A stretch of 64,000 bases of DNA, from positions 52,376 to 116,375 of the forward strand of contig KV425619.1 of NCBI GenBank assembly GCA_001632425.1. The letters are read 5' to 3'. Shown one piece after another: positions 34,071-43,571 of this stretch (the stretch's first letter is position 1; each line of letters begins with the position of its first letter). The notes below the pieces were generated by a model. That model was not told the DNA's origin. It made no database searches and was given only the letters and a program-made list of their open reading frames with translations. The DNA comes from Neolentinus lepideus HHB14362 ss-1. Its lineage: Eukaryota; Basidiomycota; Agaricomycetes; Gloeophyllales; Gloeophyllaceae. The translations under genes were made by a program, and so were the position numbers.

Positions 34071-34545
34071 TTGAGTGAGCATGAGATACCAGTAAGAGAA
34101 TGACGTAGACAGCATGAAAATCTCACAAGATTTTACACACTGTTTATGTCATTGGTCACCGATAGCTGGTATTTCCACTGAGAAAAATCGGAAATTTTAC
34201 TAAAAATATCAGAAAAATTTGTACAACCCAGGGACACCCATCCATTTGTTTGTTTACACCTCTGAATATGGTAATTATTGATGTTATATATATCTTTTTT
34301 ACCTTCTACTGGTCTACTGGCTTTATTAGTTAGCTCATTGAGTGAGGATACCAGCAAGAGCATGACATAGATGGCATGGAAGTCCTGTGAGATTTTACAT
34401 GCTGTTTACATCATTGGTCATCAATAGCTGGTATTTCTGCACAGAAAATTTGGAAAATTGCTAGAAATATCGGAAAAATTTGTACAGCCCAGGGTGGCTG
34501 GCACATTTGTTTGGGTGATTATTTGTATATGGTAACTGTTATGAG
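34071..34545 (+). repeat. Two-copy tandem repeat, about 210-260 bases per unit
   Basis: Unit 1 starts near 34,071 and unit 2 near 34,332. Both begin CATTGAGTGAG...GATACCAG and share AAGAG(A/C)ATGAC(G/A)TAGA, CATTGGTCA(C/T)C(G/A)ATAGCTGGTATTTC, a GAAAAATTTGTACA(A/G)CCCAGG core and TATGGTAA(T/C)T. Differences are mostly transitions. Probably part of the larger transposon-like structure at 33.5-34.7 kb. Confidence 0.65.
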
Positions 34546-34546
34546 T

Positions 34547-34712
34547 CCTGAGGTTGTCAGAAATTTCCATACCCCATCATAATCAAAAAATGGATTAAAA
34601 TAAGATAAAAATAGAATTAAAAATCCATTTTAGACCATTTTTAAATTATAATGAAGTACAAAAGTTTCGGACAATTAATATGAAAATGTAACAAGCGACC
34701 TCAGGACTCGTA
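34547..34712. mobile_element. MITE-like AT-rich element with terminal inverted repeats
   Basis: About 170 bases bounded by GAGTCCTGAGGT on the left and ACCTCAGGACTC on the right, a perfect inverted pair. The interior is very AT-rich with self-complementary tracts (ATTAAAAATCCATTTT and the inverse AAAAATGGATTAAAAT). No coding capacity. The same terminal motif occurs at 33,549 and, inverted, near 505-516, so the boundary of the full element may be 33,547-34,712. Confidence 0.55.
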
Positions 34713-34792
34713 CCCATGCCATGCAGAGCAGTGGCCCTCTTGCCCAAGTAGTAAGGCGTGACCTCGTTTAACCTTCAACCTTCGCCTCCATC

Positions 34793-35642
34793 ATGCCTCG
34801 CAAAGCTCGGACTGCTACTTCTGTGACGCAGATTACTCCTCCGCGACCTGACCATGGACCGTGGTATTGGTACCATCAGCCCTTCGCCACTATTTCGCGC
34901 GAGACTTTGGTTGAGGTAGTACGGCGCTTCTACTTCGTCCAGCAGATGGCCGCTACAACAGTTCAGAACATGGGGATACCTGTTGCAGAGCTTGAGCAGA
35001 TGTACAATCAAAAGGTTCAAGAATGGATGACAACTGGTTATCAGTATCCTACTGGCGTCTCTGATGACGGTTGGAGGCACAAGTTCTATGGACGGGTTGA
35101 GGAGATTATAAATCGCGAGAACTCTGACCCTAGAGAGTGCGCAAATCTTTAAAATGGGAAAATGTCTCCAATCGACTCCACCTTTGCCACAGATATATGG
35201 ACGTCTTCTTCGCCTGCGATACAGCCTTACAGCATATATTTTCTCGCGACATGAGTCAGTATCGAGGCAAACCTGGGAAGATTACTGTGGCCGCAGAAGG
35301 ATCCGAAAAAGCGTCAGTCATAAGTTGGGTTTCACCTCTTATCGCTGACCCTCCGTCATTCATTATAGGCTCCAAGACTGGTATGACGCGCAAGGACGCT
35401 CTAGGCCTAGTGTGTCGGAAAGTACCTTAGGGACCATACCGAACACAGGCTTAGCTCGTCTGCGAGAAGTTGTGGGGAGCGAGATATACTATGAATCTGT
35501 CCAGTACAAGATTCACGCTTGTCTCACGGCATCTGAAGACGTCACGCCCGTGTATGAGCTGAGATATGGCCCTGGTTGGAAGCAGCAGAAGTGGGTTCCC
35601 TTAGAAGAGTTGGAAAAGATGATAGGCAAGATTATACTTTGA
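34793..35642 (+). CDS. Small unknown protein, likely multi-exon
   Basis: A good start (GCCTCCATCATGCC) opens a 119-codon frame rich in aromatic residues (HGPWYWYHQPF, VRRFYFVQQM, DGWRHKFYGR). A second frame, from about 35,364, reads LQDWYDAQGRSRPSVSESTLG and continues through EIYYESVQYKIHACL to a stop at 35,642. Introns must join them: a donor GTGCGC near 35,137 and acceptors near 35,205 and 35,369 are available, but I could not settle a model that closes. I do not recognise a family. It sits between transposon-like repeats, so it may itself be repeat-borne. Confidence 0.45.
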
Positions 35643-36060
35643 CTGCCGCCCATTTACCATATCCACTCTTATTCTTGCTGTCGCGTGCTTTTTTCCTCTC
35701 GTTACTTGGACTGTCGTGTACCAATAATGAATCGGCATCGTGTAAGCACATGCTTCGTGTTCAGGAATCAGAAGGACCACTCTGCTGTCGCGTTCTGTCG
35801 CGTTGATCCAGTACGACTCAGAGTCACGTCACGCTACTGTCCTCAGCTATTGGACTGACGGATTCAATCTAACCATGGACACTTTAGAGCACAAAGCTAG
35901 CGATACTGGTATTCGCAGGAAATCGACCAGGAGACTGAGGATAAAAGACAGAGACGGAACGCCGCAGACTGCCGAGGAGTGACGTTACAGGATTACCACG
36001 AGTCGACTTGATCGCGTCCATCGCATCATCTACCTCCATCTCACCCGTTGCGAAGGGGCA
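35643..36060. other. Intergenic; holds a minus frame cut by the inverted-repeat element
   Basis: A minus frame ATGEMEVDDAMDAIKSTRGNP (about 36,045-35,884) runs from the left edge of the neighbouring inverted-repeat element to a stop at 35,884. It may be the end of a gene interrupted there, but the other side gives no matching long frame. Confidence 0.35.
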
Positions 36061-36875
36061 CAGGAAAAATGGCGAGGCACTGCGAGGCGTGGCGAGGCAC
36101 CTGCGAGGCACTTGAGCCGATAGGTGAGTCGTGTCGACTAAGTGTTCGCCCTCGCATAGAGTTTATTTGACGAACATATATATGTTTTATGCTATCTATA
36201 TATAATATTTTAAACCTTTGAGCCTATCTTTATGTTGAGCACTAACTTACTAAGGGACCCTGTATCTCAAGAGATAATTTGTAAGTAGACACGCATGGTC
36301 AGGACAGTGAATTAACTGAAGTGGTCTTTCATTCATATTCAATATTGTATATCTATGCTTTAAATATAAGAAACTGACTATCCTACTGCTTGCTGTACAA
36401 GTTAGCATTGTCTTAAGTGTCAATCCTTGCAATGAGTCCAAGCTTGAGTACTTGAGTGCCTCGCCACTGCCTCGCAAGTGCCTCTCGAATGCCTCGCCAC
36501 TGCCTCGCCACTGCCTCGCAATGCCTCGCCACTGCCTCGCAATGCCTCGCCACTCGAGTCGACTCGAATAGAGCGTCGACAACGCTAAGTCCGGCGGAGT
36601 TGGTCCCTGAGTCTCAATATGGTCTTGGGGGACTCATTCTTCCCAAATATGGACTGATAATCAATAGACAAGTCCCAATGGACCTCAATGGACCCGAAAG
36701 ATTCCTCTGCGACTCGCTCAAGTGAGCAGAACATAGCAAGAAAAAGTGCATTATCCTTTAGACAGATAATTTATATGTTATAGGAAGATTTAATACTGAC
36801 ATAATACATTCACTTAAAAATGGACTCAAGTGCCTCGCCAGTCGTGCCTCGCAGTGCCTCGCCATTTTCCCACTG
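36061..36875. mobile_element. hAT-like non-autonomous element with GCGAGGC-rich inverted termini
   Basis: The left end reads CAGGAAAAATGGCGAGGC and the right end, complemented, CAGTGGGAAAATGGCGAGGC; inside the termini 23 bases are identical, and the match resumes with GGCGAGGCAC and CTTGAG. The 12-base sequence CCCGTTGCGAAG occurs just outside both ends (36044-36055 and 36876-36887) in direct orientation, separated from the left terminus by GGGCA. A cluster of TGCCTCGC(C/A) units lies inside at 36,455-36,555. No transposase frame. CAGTGG-type termini with short target duplications fit hAT elements; assignment is inferred. Confidence 0.6.
36455..36555. repeat. TGCCTCGCCAC short tandem array
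   Basis: About nine copies of TGCCTCGC followed by CAC, AA or AAG in roughly 100 bases, inside the inverted-repeat element. The same unit builds the element's termini. Confidence 0.75.
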
Positions 36876-36887
36876 CCCGTTGCGAAG

Positions 36888-37270
36888 CTGATGTCTTCGC
36901 GCTCTCACATATATCCATAGGCTTCAGGAAATGTAGCCTGTAATTAGATATCTTGCCATCGTGCTCCATTTCTCGAGTTCCTGACACTGCTCGAGGCGCA
37001 CCATCCCTCCCAATAGGGAATTGATGCCTCAGCCTCGAGTACGCATTGACTACCGGACTCCTCCTTTACTATCTGAGTGTGCCTTATGGCTGTCGATATT
37101 CTGTCAGGTATGACTATTGCTAAGACCAGATAGGGCCGGGGCTTTAGAAGATATCCGGAATAAACTGAGGAAATACATCCAATGGATATCCCGCTCCCCG
37201 ACATTTACTCAGTCTACTGTACCGATGACATCTACAGTTAGGATACATTCCAAGACTTTCTGTCCATGCT
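36888..37270. other. Intergenic, no supported gene
   Basis: A minus 86-codon frame (36,944-37,204) has no recognisable feature. Nothing else seen. Confidence 0.4.
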
Positions 37271-37279
37271 TGACCGATG

Positions 37280-37390
37280 GAAGAATTCACTCATAATCGA
37301 CTAGATTTCTTTAGCTTCCACTTCGTATTCATCCCCCTCGACCGTCTAAAAGACCGTTTGAATTGCGTATCTGAAGTATGTTCTTTCAGT
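37280..37390 (-). pseudogene. Eroded remnant of a family C-terminal exon
   Basis: On the minus strand this stretch reads, with two stops, YAIQTVF-stop-TVEGDEYEVEAKEI-stop-SIMSE, which aligns with FILNGLLDYEGEKQLEIESRRSLVDHE at the end of copy B. At DNA level the match with 18,770-18,865 is plain (for example GACTAGA(C/T)TTCTT and the CAAAA/TAAAAGGCCGTT region). It lies about 270 bases beyond the stop of copy C. Confidence 0.6.
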
Positions 37391-37656
37391 AAGATTAACC
37401 AAGTGCAGTACACGGCATATTAGTGCGCCAAGGCTCTGGTAAAGTGATGTCGAATAACGATAACGACGTATGGATGGACCGGGGGCGAGCATGACAGATG
37501 TCAAGCCCATATGAATAAAGATCCCATTACGATGACGATATGATCCAAAGGAAGCGTGGCGTTCACAAGAGCCTGAGCCAAAAAATTAAGACAAGCTAGG
37601 AATGCGTCAGGAGCAAACCATAGATTCAACGTATACATCTTCATAGCGTCCATTGT

Positions 37657-40635
37657 TCATCCTCTATCATTCTCGGACTCGAACTCGCTGATAGCAGCCC
37701 CAAGGACTTCTCGAGGGTACCGACAGTGTTCGATGAATACTGTTTTGTCCTGGTAGCCCAAGGCAGGATCTTCCTCCCATGACTCCCCAGTCCAGCGCAG
37801 ACCTGGTCCCCCGTTGCACCTACAGAAGCCTGTCTATGCAGACGAAACGAAAATTCTATCAGCAATCGACGCACCAAGTAGGAAAATAGACATCCTTGGA
37901 GTCCCCGCCTTTGATAACCGTCTCTTCAGATGTCACAGCGCTGACCACTTTGACCTCAGGTATGGCCTCTGGGACATGAATAATCCGCGTTATAGGTACT
38001 TTCCAAGAGCTGAGACGTTTACATTCGTTCCTGTCACGTGAGCATGCGTGACCTGGCAAGGTTTGCTATGAATAAATGTGCCTCCGGACCGAGGATAGCA
38101 GCAAATTGTAACATACCATTCCGAGGATGCCCAATAAATATGAGGTGCCGCACTTATCTCTTTCCTTTTCTCCGAGGATAAAGAGCGCCAAGCTAGGACG
38201 TATATGCACCATTCTTCTGTCTCGGATAATATACCACTCCAGTCGCTCTTGTCATGCTCTTCCAACTCGAAGCGGTCTGAAACTAAATATATCTTGTTGG
38301 TCAAGATTGAAGAGTGCTTCAGCCTGACATAAGCGAAGTAGAGATGTCGAACATCGTCGTCTGAACCGGCGACAATGGGTCTGTAGCGACCGGAGCGATC
38401 GGTCAAGAGCATTACACCAGGTACCCAGCGTAGAGAGTGCCAGTCACCAATGAGTCGCTCGGCATCCCAATTCATAGCAGACTCGGCCTATGTCCCACCG
38501 ATGAGCATACAGGCAGATTATGGTCATAATCAAATAGGACAGACTGACTAGTGTGTATCTGCCATGTCGGGACGTACGCACACGGGATATGGATGCGTCC
38601 TCCCAGTGGTTCGCTCGTCCGTGAAGGGTAACTTTTCCAATACATCGTAGCCCGAAAGTAAAGGACAAGAGATCGAACCAATGACGCAGCCGCCCCTGAT
38701 CATCGGTCCGAGTTGCGAGTGATAGATGCTCGCGCAGAATATCCAGCATCAAGTCGCAGCAGTCTCTATCTTTCTGAGTTATGACAGCAACAACGTCGGG
38801 AATGACCAAGGATCTACGTGCGTCGTGAAACGACCCCTCAGTTTCAACCAAACAGTAGAACGTACGGGAGGCAAGTGTCAACCATCATTGAGCATAGGCG
38901 GCGCAGCTGGTTTGGATCGACCGCACACGGAAACTGCATGTAATACAGTTCTTCCTCGATAGGTAATGAGTGATTGAGTATAACGTTCCATTCGTGTGTA
39001 AACCTTGCCATCAGCCGAAAAGAAGTCGAGTTGAGCTCTTCGAACCTCGCGCCGGATGCTCCTTGAAGCAGCCGAAGCTGATGTGGGGTATCATCTCGAA
39101 GGCGTGTCTCGAGACTGTGTGACATACAGAGTGGAAGGGTAATGTGCACAAACTCTTTCATCCCAGTTTCCGCAATAGGGTCCGTCATGAGTGAAGCTGA
39201 TTCGATCATGCGTTAACCGACGATTCAGTCCGAGCGATATTGACGGGCCATAACTCACACATAGGTAGCCACAACGTCTCTAGTGCCAACGGATGGTTCG
39301 ACCAGTACGCTTGGATAATATGGAGTAATCCGTGAATTAATTGGACGCCAGCGAGCTTCCGAAGAGGGTCGGTAGTTGAACTAATCACTCTTAACCAATA
39401 CGAAACGCGAGTGCCATCAAAAACGCTGATGATCTGCTCCCAGAATGGAAGGAAAAAGATGTCGTCACTGTGAGTCAACGTTCTGACAAGGTGCACAGCA
39501 GAGAGATAGCATGCATCAACATCGCTGCGTCATCATCAGATGAGTGTGTGGATGGCGATGCCAGGATGATATTCGACGTACTCGACGAGACTCATTTCCG
39601 CCAGAGTGGTCACGCATTTCCGTACTGGAATCATAGACAGATCTGTAAGACTGAATTGCTGCTCAAGGTAATCATATTCCTGGATTCCCGACAAGACATC
39701 AGAATGAAGTGTCGAGACCAAAGCTTTTCGAGCGCGTGCGAGTAGGAGGTTTTCACCGCGCAGAAGAGGTTCACGATGAGACAGCTCGCAGATAATCTGA
39801 TGTAGATGGGCTCGTAATCCATTCTTGTCAAATATGGCTGCGAGTTCCGGGAGCAAAGTCTTGAGTACCATGACGAAGTATACGACAGCATTACGTGAAG
39901 CAGGATTATCGCGGCTCCGGTAGCAATGCTATCAGCGCGAAAGCATCAAGACCCAGAGAAGATAACATACCGCAAATGCTTTATTAATCTCCGGCACTTC
40001 GTTTCGACAGTTTTAGCAGACTTCGGATCGCGCTGCATGTCATTACTATAAATTGCCAACACGAGAATAGCGTCCAGTAATAGGAGCATGTTCGGTTGTC
40101 CCGTTGCCACTTGTCGTAATACTGCGTGGTACGAACAAGGATAACAAGTGAGTCGGTGCCAATTATTCTCGGCTGTAAGCTTGCATGGCACTATTGGCAC
40201 GACCTGTTGAGACAGCGCCTTGACAATGCCTCCAATTGCGGCGTAAGGACTTAGACCGAGCCTAGAAGCAATTTTTCCGCACGCAAGTTCGACCGTTTTG
40301 CCCAGAGTGCCGACGACATTGCCAAAAGTACGACCAGGTCCTGGTAGGTCCGAGGCTGGCGAAATACTAGCGAGCTCGAACTCGAGGTCGTTCTTGCGTA
40401 AGATGTCGAGAGCGTCAGGCTCAATGTCGAGCCAAATCAACTCGCCATTTTGTTCTCGTGATTCTGAGAATACACGTTCAAAGGCTCTTCCTGAAGCACC
40501 GATGATCTTGTCCAAGATACGACCAGGGCCCGGTAAGTTAGAGACAGTCGAAGTGCTGGCTGCATCAAATTCGACATCATCCCGTACGATGTCAAGAGCG
40601 TCAGGATCAATCGAATACAAGTCGCGTGGTGACAT
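37657..40635 (-). CDS. Unrecognised large multi-exon protein, family copy C
   Basis: Third paralogue. Blocks (approximate) run 40635-39965, 39910-39590, 39535-39230, 39200-38890, 38815-38550, 38480-38115, 38050-37877 and 37818-37657. The N-terminus carries two tandem modules: DALDIVRDDVEFDAASTS then STVSNLPGPGRILDKIIG, and DALDILRKNDLEFELASIS then SPASDLPGPGRTFGNVVG. Later landmarks: RLGLSPYAAIGG, CYPCSYHAVLRQV, KCRRLIKHLR, ARARKALVSTLHSDVL, LALETLWLPMCE, SFRLMARFTHEWN, TQKDRDCCDLMLDILREHL, ERLIGDWHSLRWVPG, PHIYWASSEWY, VSAVTSEETVIKGG and GGPGLRWTGESWEEDP. The C-terminus is short (ends FESENDRG). Start chosen at MSPRDLYSIDPDAL, which aligns with the other copies; an upstream ATG at 40,704 is in frame. 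Looks intact. Function unknown. Confidence 0.72.
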
Positions 40636-41828
40636 GGGTGTAATAGTAGCGTAGGCTGGGTATGTACGTCGGCCAGAGGTCGCAAAGGAACACATCTCTG
40701 CCACTGCGCCTCAGAGAATATGCAAAATTATGGCAGCTAGTCGGAACCCGGCATCAGACATTTAAACTATGGGGTTAACTCACAACGCGGAGCAACATAT
40801 CCGGCATTTCGCAGCACAGCTTCTAAACCCAGCCATGGCGCTAGCGTCGCTTTAAGAAAAGCATATATGCGTTACAAGTCTACCGCCTAGGCCTGTTATG
40901 AACTCAGGAGATGGGTTAATCGACCACTGCCTCCAACTCGAAAGAACTTTGGGGCGCTTCGAGCACGGAACGAAAGTCATTCTTTTCGGCAAGAACGCTT
41001 GGAGCCAATTGATCAAGCGAGCTTGAGCAGTGCTCTGATTGACTGAAAAAATGGAAGATAATCGAAGGGCTTATTAGGATAGACGAAGGGTGGGAGCGAG
41101 GAGTGACGTGATACGTGGAACACGTGCATAATGTCACACCGTCGACACCAGCTTCTTCTATACCAAGGCTGTTAGGAAACGCTACTGAAGTTGAACGTTG
41201 AACGTTGAGGACGCATCAGTTATTTTGCCAGTATCACATCGAGCTTACTATATCTTGTAGATTTTTAATAGAAGACTGGTACAATGGCGGTTAAGCCGTA
41301 GGATTACAAGCCCATGAGGAGGGCGCTGTCCCTCGGGCTTTATATACTACTTGTACAGAATGCTAGAATATACTACAATATTCATGAAATTCAAATGGGT
41401 TAACCTAATACCTAATTTATATTCCTGAGCAATTTCCAACATATCTTGCGGATTAATTTGGTTCACGAGCTCGAGGACGGCATTCATCAAAATACTGGTT
41501 ATAGAAACTCGTAAGGCTAGTACATATGCGTAATGCGGAGTCGTGTATGCGCCCTCTCATCAGCCTTGTTGTATGTATCGTGCGACGTTCAACAGCGACA
41601 CTGACGATGACAGTGAACACAGATCCGACACTCTAAAGAGATTTTTCACAAAGTATCCCTTAACAGTTTAGTATATACAATGGAGACATAGTACACGCAA
41701 CAGATCAACATAATACAAACAGAAGTACACTACCAAGAGGTTCCATGACCGATCATAACATCCAATCCCATCCCGCTCTTCCCCAATCAACCTATCCACG
41801 CCTTAAGCACACCAACACGACGACCAGA
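40636..41828. other. Intergenic, no supported gene
   Basis: Divergent/convergent spacer between copy C and the monooxygenase, both on the minus strand. It holds the copy C promoter and the monooxygenase 3' end. Short AT-rich tracts around 41,220-41,720; no coding frame with support. Confidence 0.5.
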
Positions 41829-43571
41829 TCACAACTTACTTAAGGCCTTCTCCTCCAGCTTGCTCCCATTCTCCTCCCACCAACGCTCGGCTTCGCGATC
41901 CGCATCATACCCGAACTGCAGCTGGCTCTTTTTCTTGTCCGCCCACTGGTTCGGGTTACCCTCATGGTTCGCATCGTCGTCCTTGAACGTCTCCAACTCA
42001 GCCTCCACCCGTTTCCGGTCCTCCGCGCTCTCGCGACCCCACACGTTCGCAGCCCGGATTACCTCTTCATTTCCGCTGCTCAATATCGCCTTGAGCTCGG
42101 CGCGCATCGCCTTCTTCATCGCCTCGTCTCTGGTCTGCTGCTCCGGTCCATCGGGCAAGTGGAAGATGTGCTGGTTGAGTCGCGATGATGCTTGAGTATC
42201 AGCTGTGCGTTTCAGTCGGAGTGACATGTACGCATGCAGCAAGGGCTTTACTTGGGACTGGGAAGAGACGTGCGAGAAGAGGTTACCGAGGACAGCAGCA
42301 TCTTCAATGGCCATGGCAGCGCCCTGGGCGCGGTAAGGCTTGAGGATCGTTAAGTACGTGAGATGGCAAGCGAGATGACATTAAATACGTACAAGCATAG
42401 GATGGCATGCATCGCCAAGCAGCACGATGCGCCCACATTCATGTACCCAGTTGTCGAGCGGCTTACGGTCCATTAAGCGCCACTTGAGCGTCGAGGAGAC
42501 GAAATCCAGTAACTTGCGTATCCTGGATCCCCGATAAGAAATACATCCGCGTTCGTGATTAGGAAGCACGTACCGTGGCTCAAAGTCAGCAAAATCCGAT
42601 CTCATCTTATCGGCACTGCCCTCGGCTGTCCATGATTCCACCGATCCGTCGTCTGGGTGCAGCAGGACAAGGTTGTACAACTTCTTTGCACGCTAAGTGG
42701 AATAATAAGGGTAAATATTGCTAGCCAGAACAACCACGAAGGTGGGACTTACGATGTTATAGGCCATAATATGGCGTCCTGGCGCCATCCATCCTGTCAT
42801 CTCCGGCGTGTCCACGAAAGGCTTCAAGTCCGGATCCTTTTCCATAATCTCGGTAGGGATGACTGCACGGTACGCTGCGTCTCCGGTGGGCTCTGCTTCG
42901 GTCGGCTTGCCCAGGACTACAGTTCTGATCAGACTTTTCACGCCATCTGCGCCCACCAGCAGGTCGCCAGTGAACGTCTCGCCGGTGTGTAAAGTGATTG
43001 AAACAGAGTCAGTGCCAGGCTCAACATGCGTGACAGTGGAATTCAGCCGCAAGTCGATCTGGTCCTTAGCGAGGTCGAAGAGGAGTTTGTGGAAGTCGGC
43101 CCGATGGATGTGGCAGTAAGGTGCGCCGTGATCCTGCTCCATCTGCTCGCCCCAACGTCCATACCCGACCCTCTCACCGGTGCTATACCGTCTGAATGCA
43201 ATTGCCTCCGGTCTCACCGCAATCTGTTCCAGCTGACTCCCCAGCCCCCACCGGATCAAGAGGCGGCTGACATTGGGCGTCACCTGAATACCCGCGCCAA
43301 CCTCGCCAATCGCGGGCGCACTCTCGAACAGTGTGACCTTGTGTCCAGCCTGGCTAAGACAGTGAGCAGCAGCAAGACCGCCGAGACCGCATCCAACGAG
43401 GAGAATATTGAGAGGAAGAGGCGCCTTGCGCCCACCATACAGGTTCAGCGTGTGGGAAATTCCCTCGGCATTGGCGGCAGTATCGGCAGGAACGTAGCGA
43501 ATCTATATCTCGGGTCAGCTGTGCGTGACACGTGCGACGACGAGGAGGTCACTCACGTCTGACTGGGACAT
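41829..43571 (-). CDS. FAD-dependent monooxygenase, salicylate-hydroxylase type
   Basis: Flavoprotein aromatic hydroxylase using NAD(P)H and O2. Four exons close to 524 residues: 43571-43557, 43502-42753, 42692-42393 and 42338-41829. The Rossmann motif NILLVGCGLGGLAAAHCLSQ is near residue 35, followed by FESAPAIGEVGAGIQVTPN; the DG motif is LLVGADGVKS; the second FAD motif is IVLLGDACHPML followed by QGAAMAIEDAAVLG. The C-terminal 100 residues are Lys/Glu-rich (WADKKKSQLQFGYD, ERWWEENG), a common end in fungal members. No signal peptide. The actual substrate cannot be read from sequence; salicylate or a related phenolic acid is usual in this group. Confidence 0.9.

Noticed and set aside
36455..36555. 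CRISPR-like array of TGCCTCGC units
   Set aside because: Units are 8-11 bases with no unique spacers; it is a short tandem repeat inside a eukaryotic transposon-like element.
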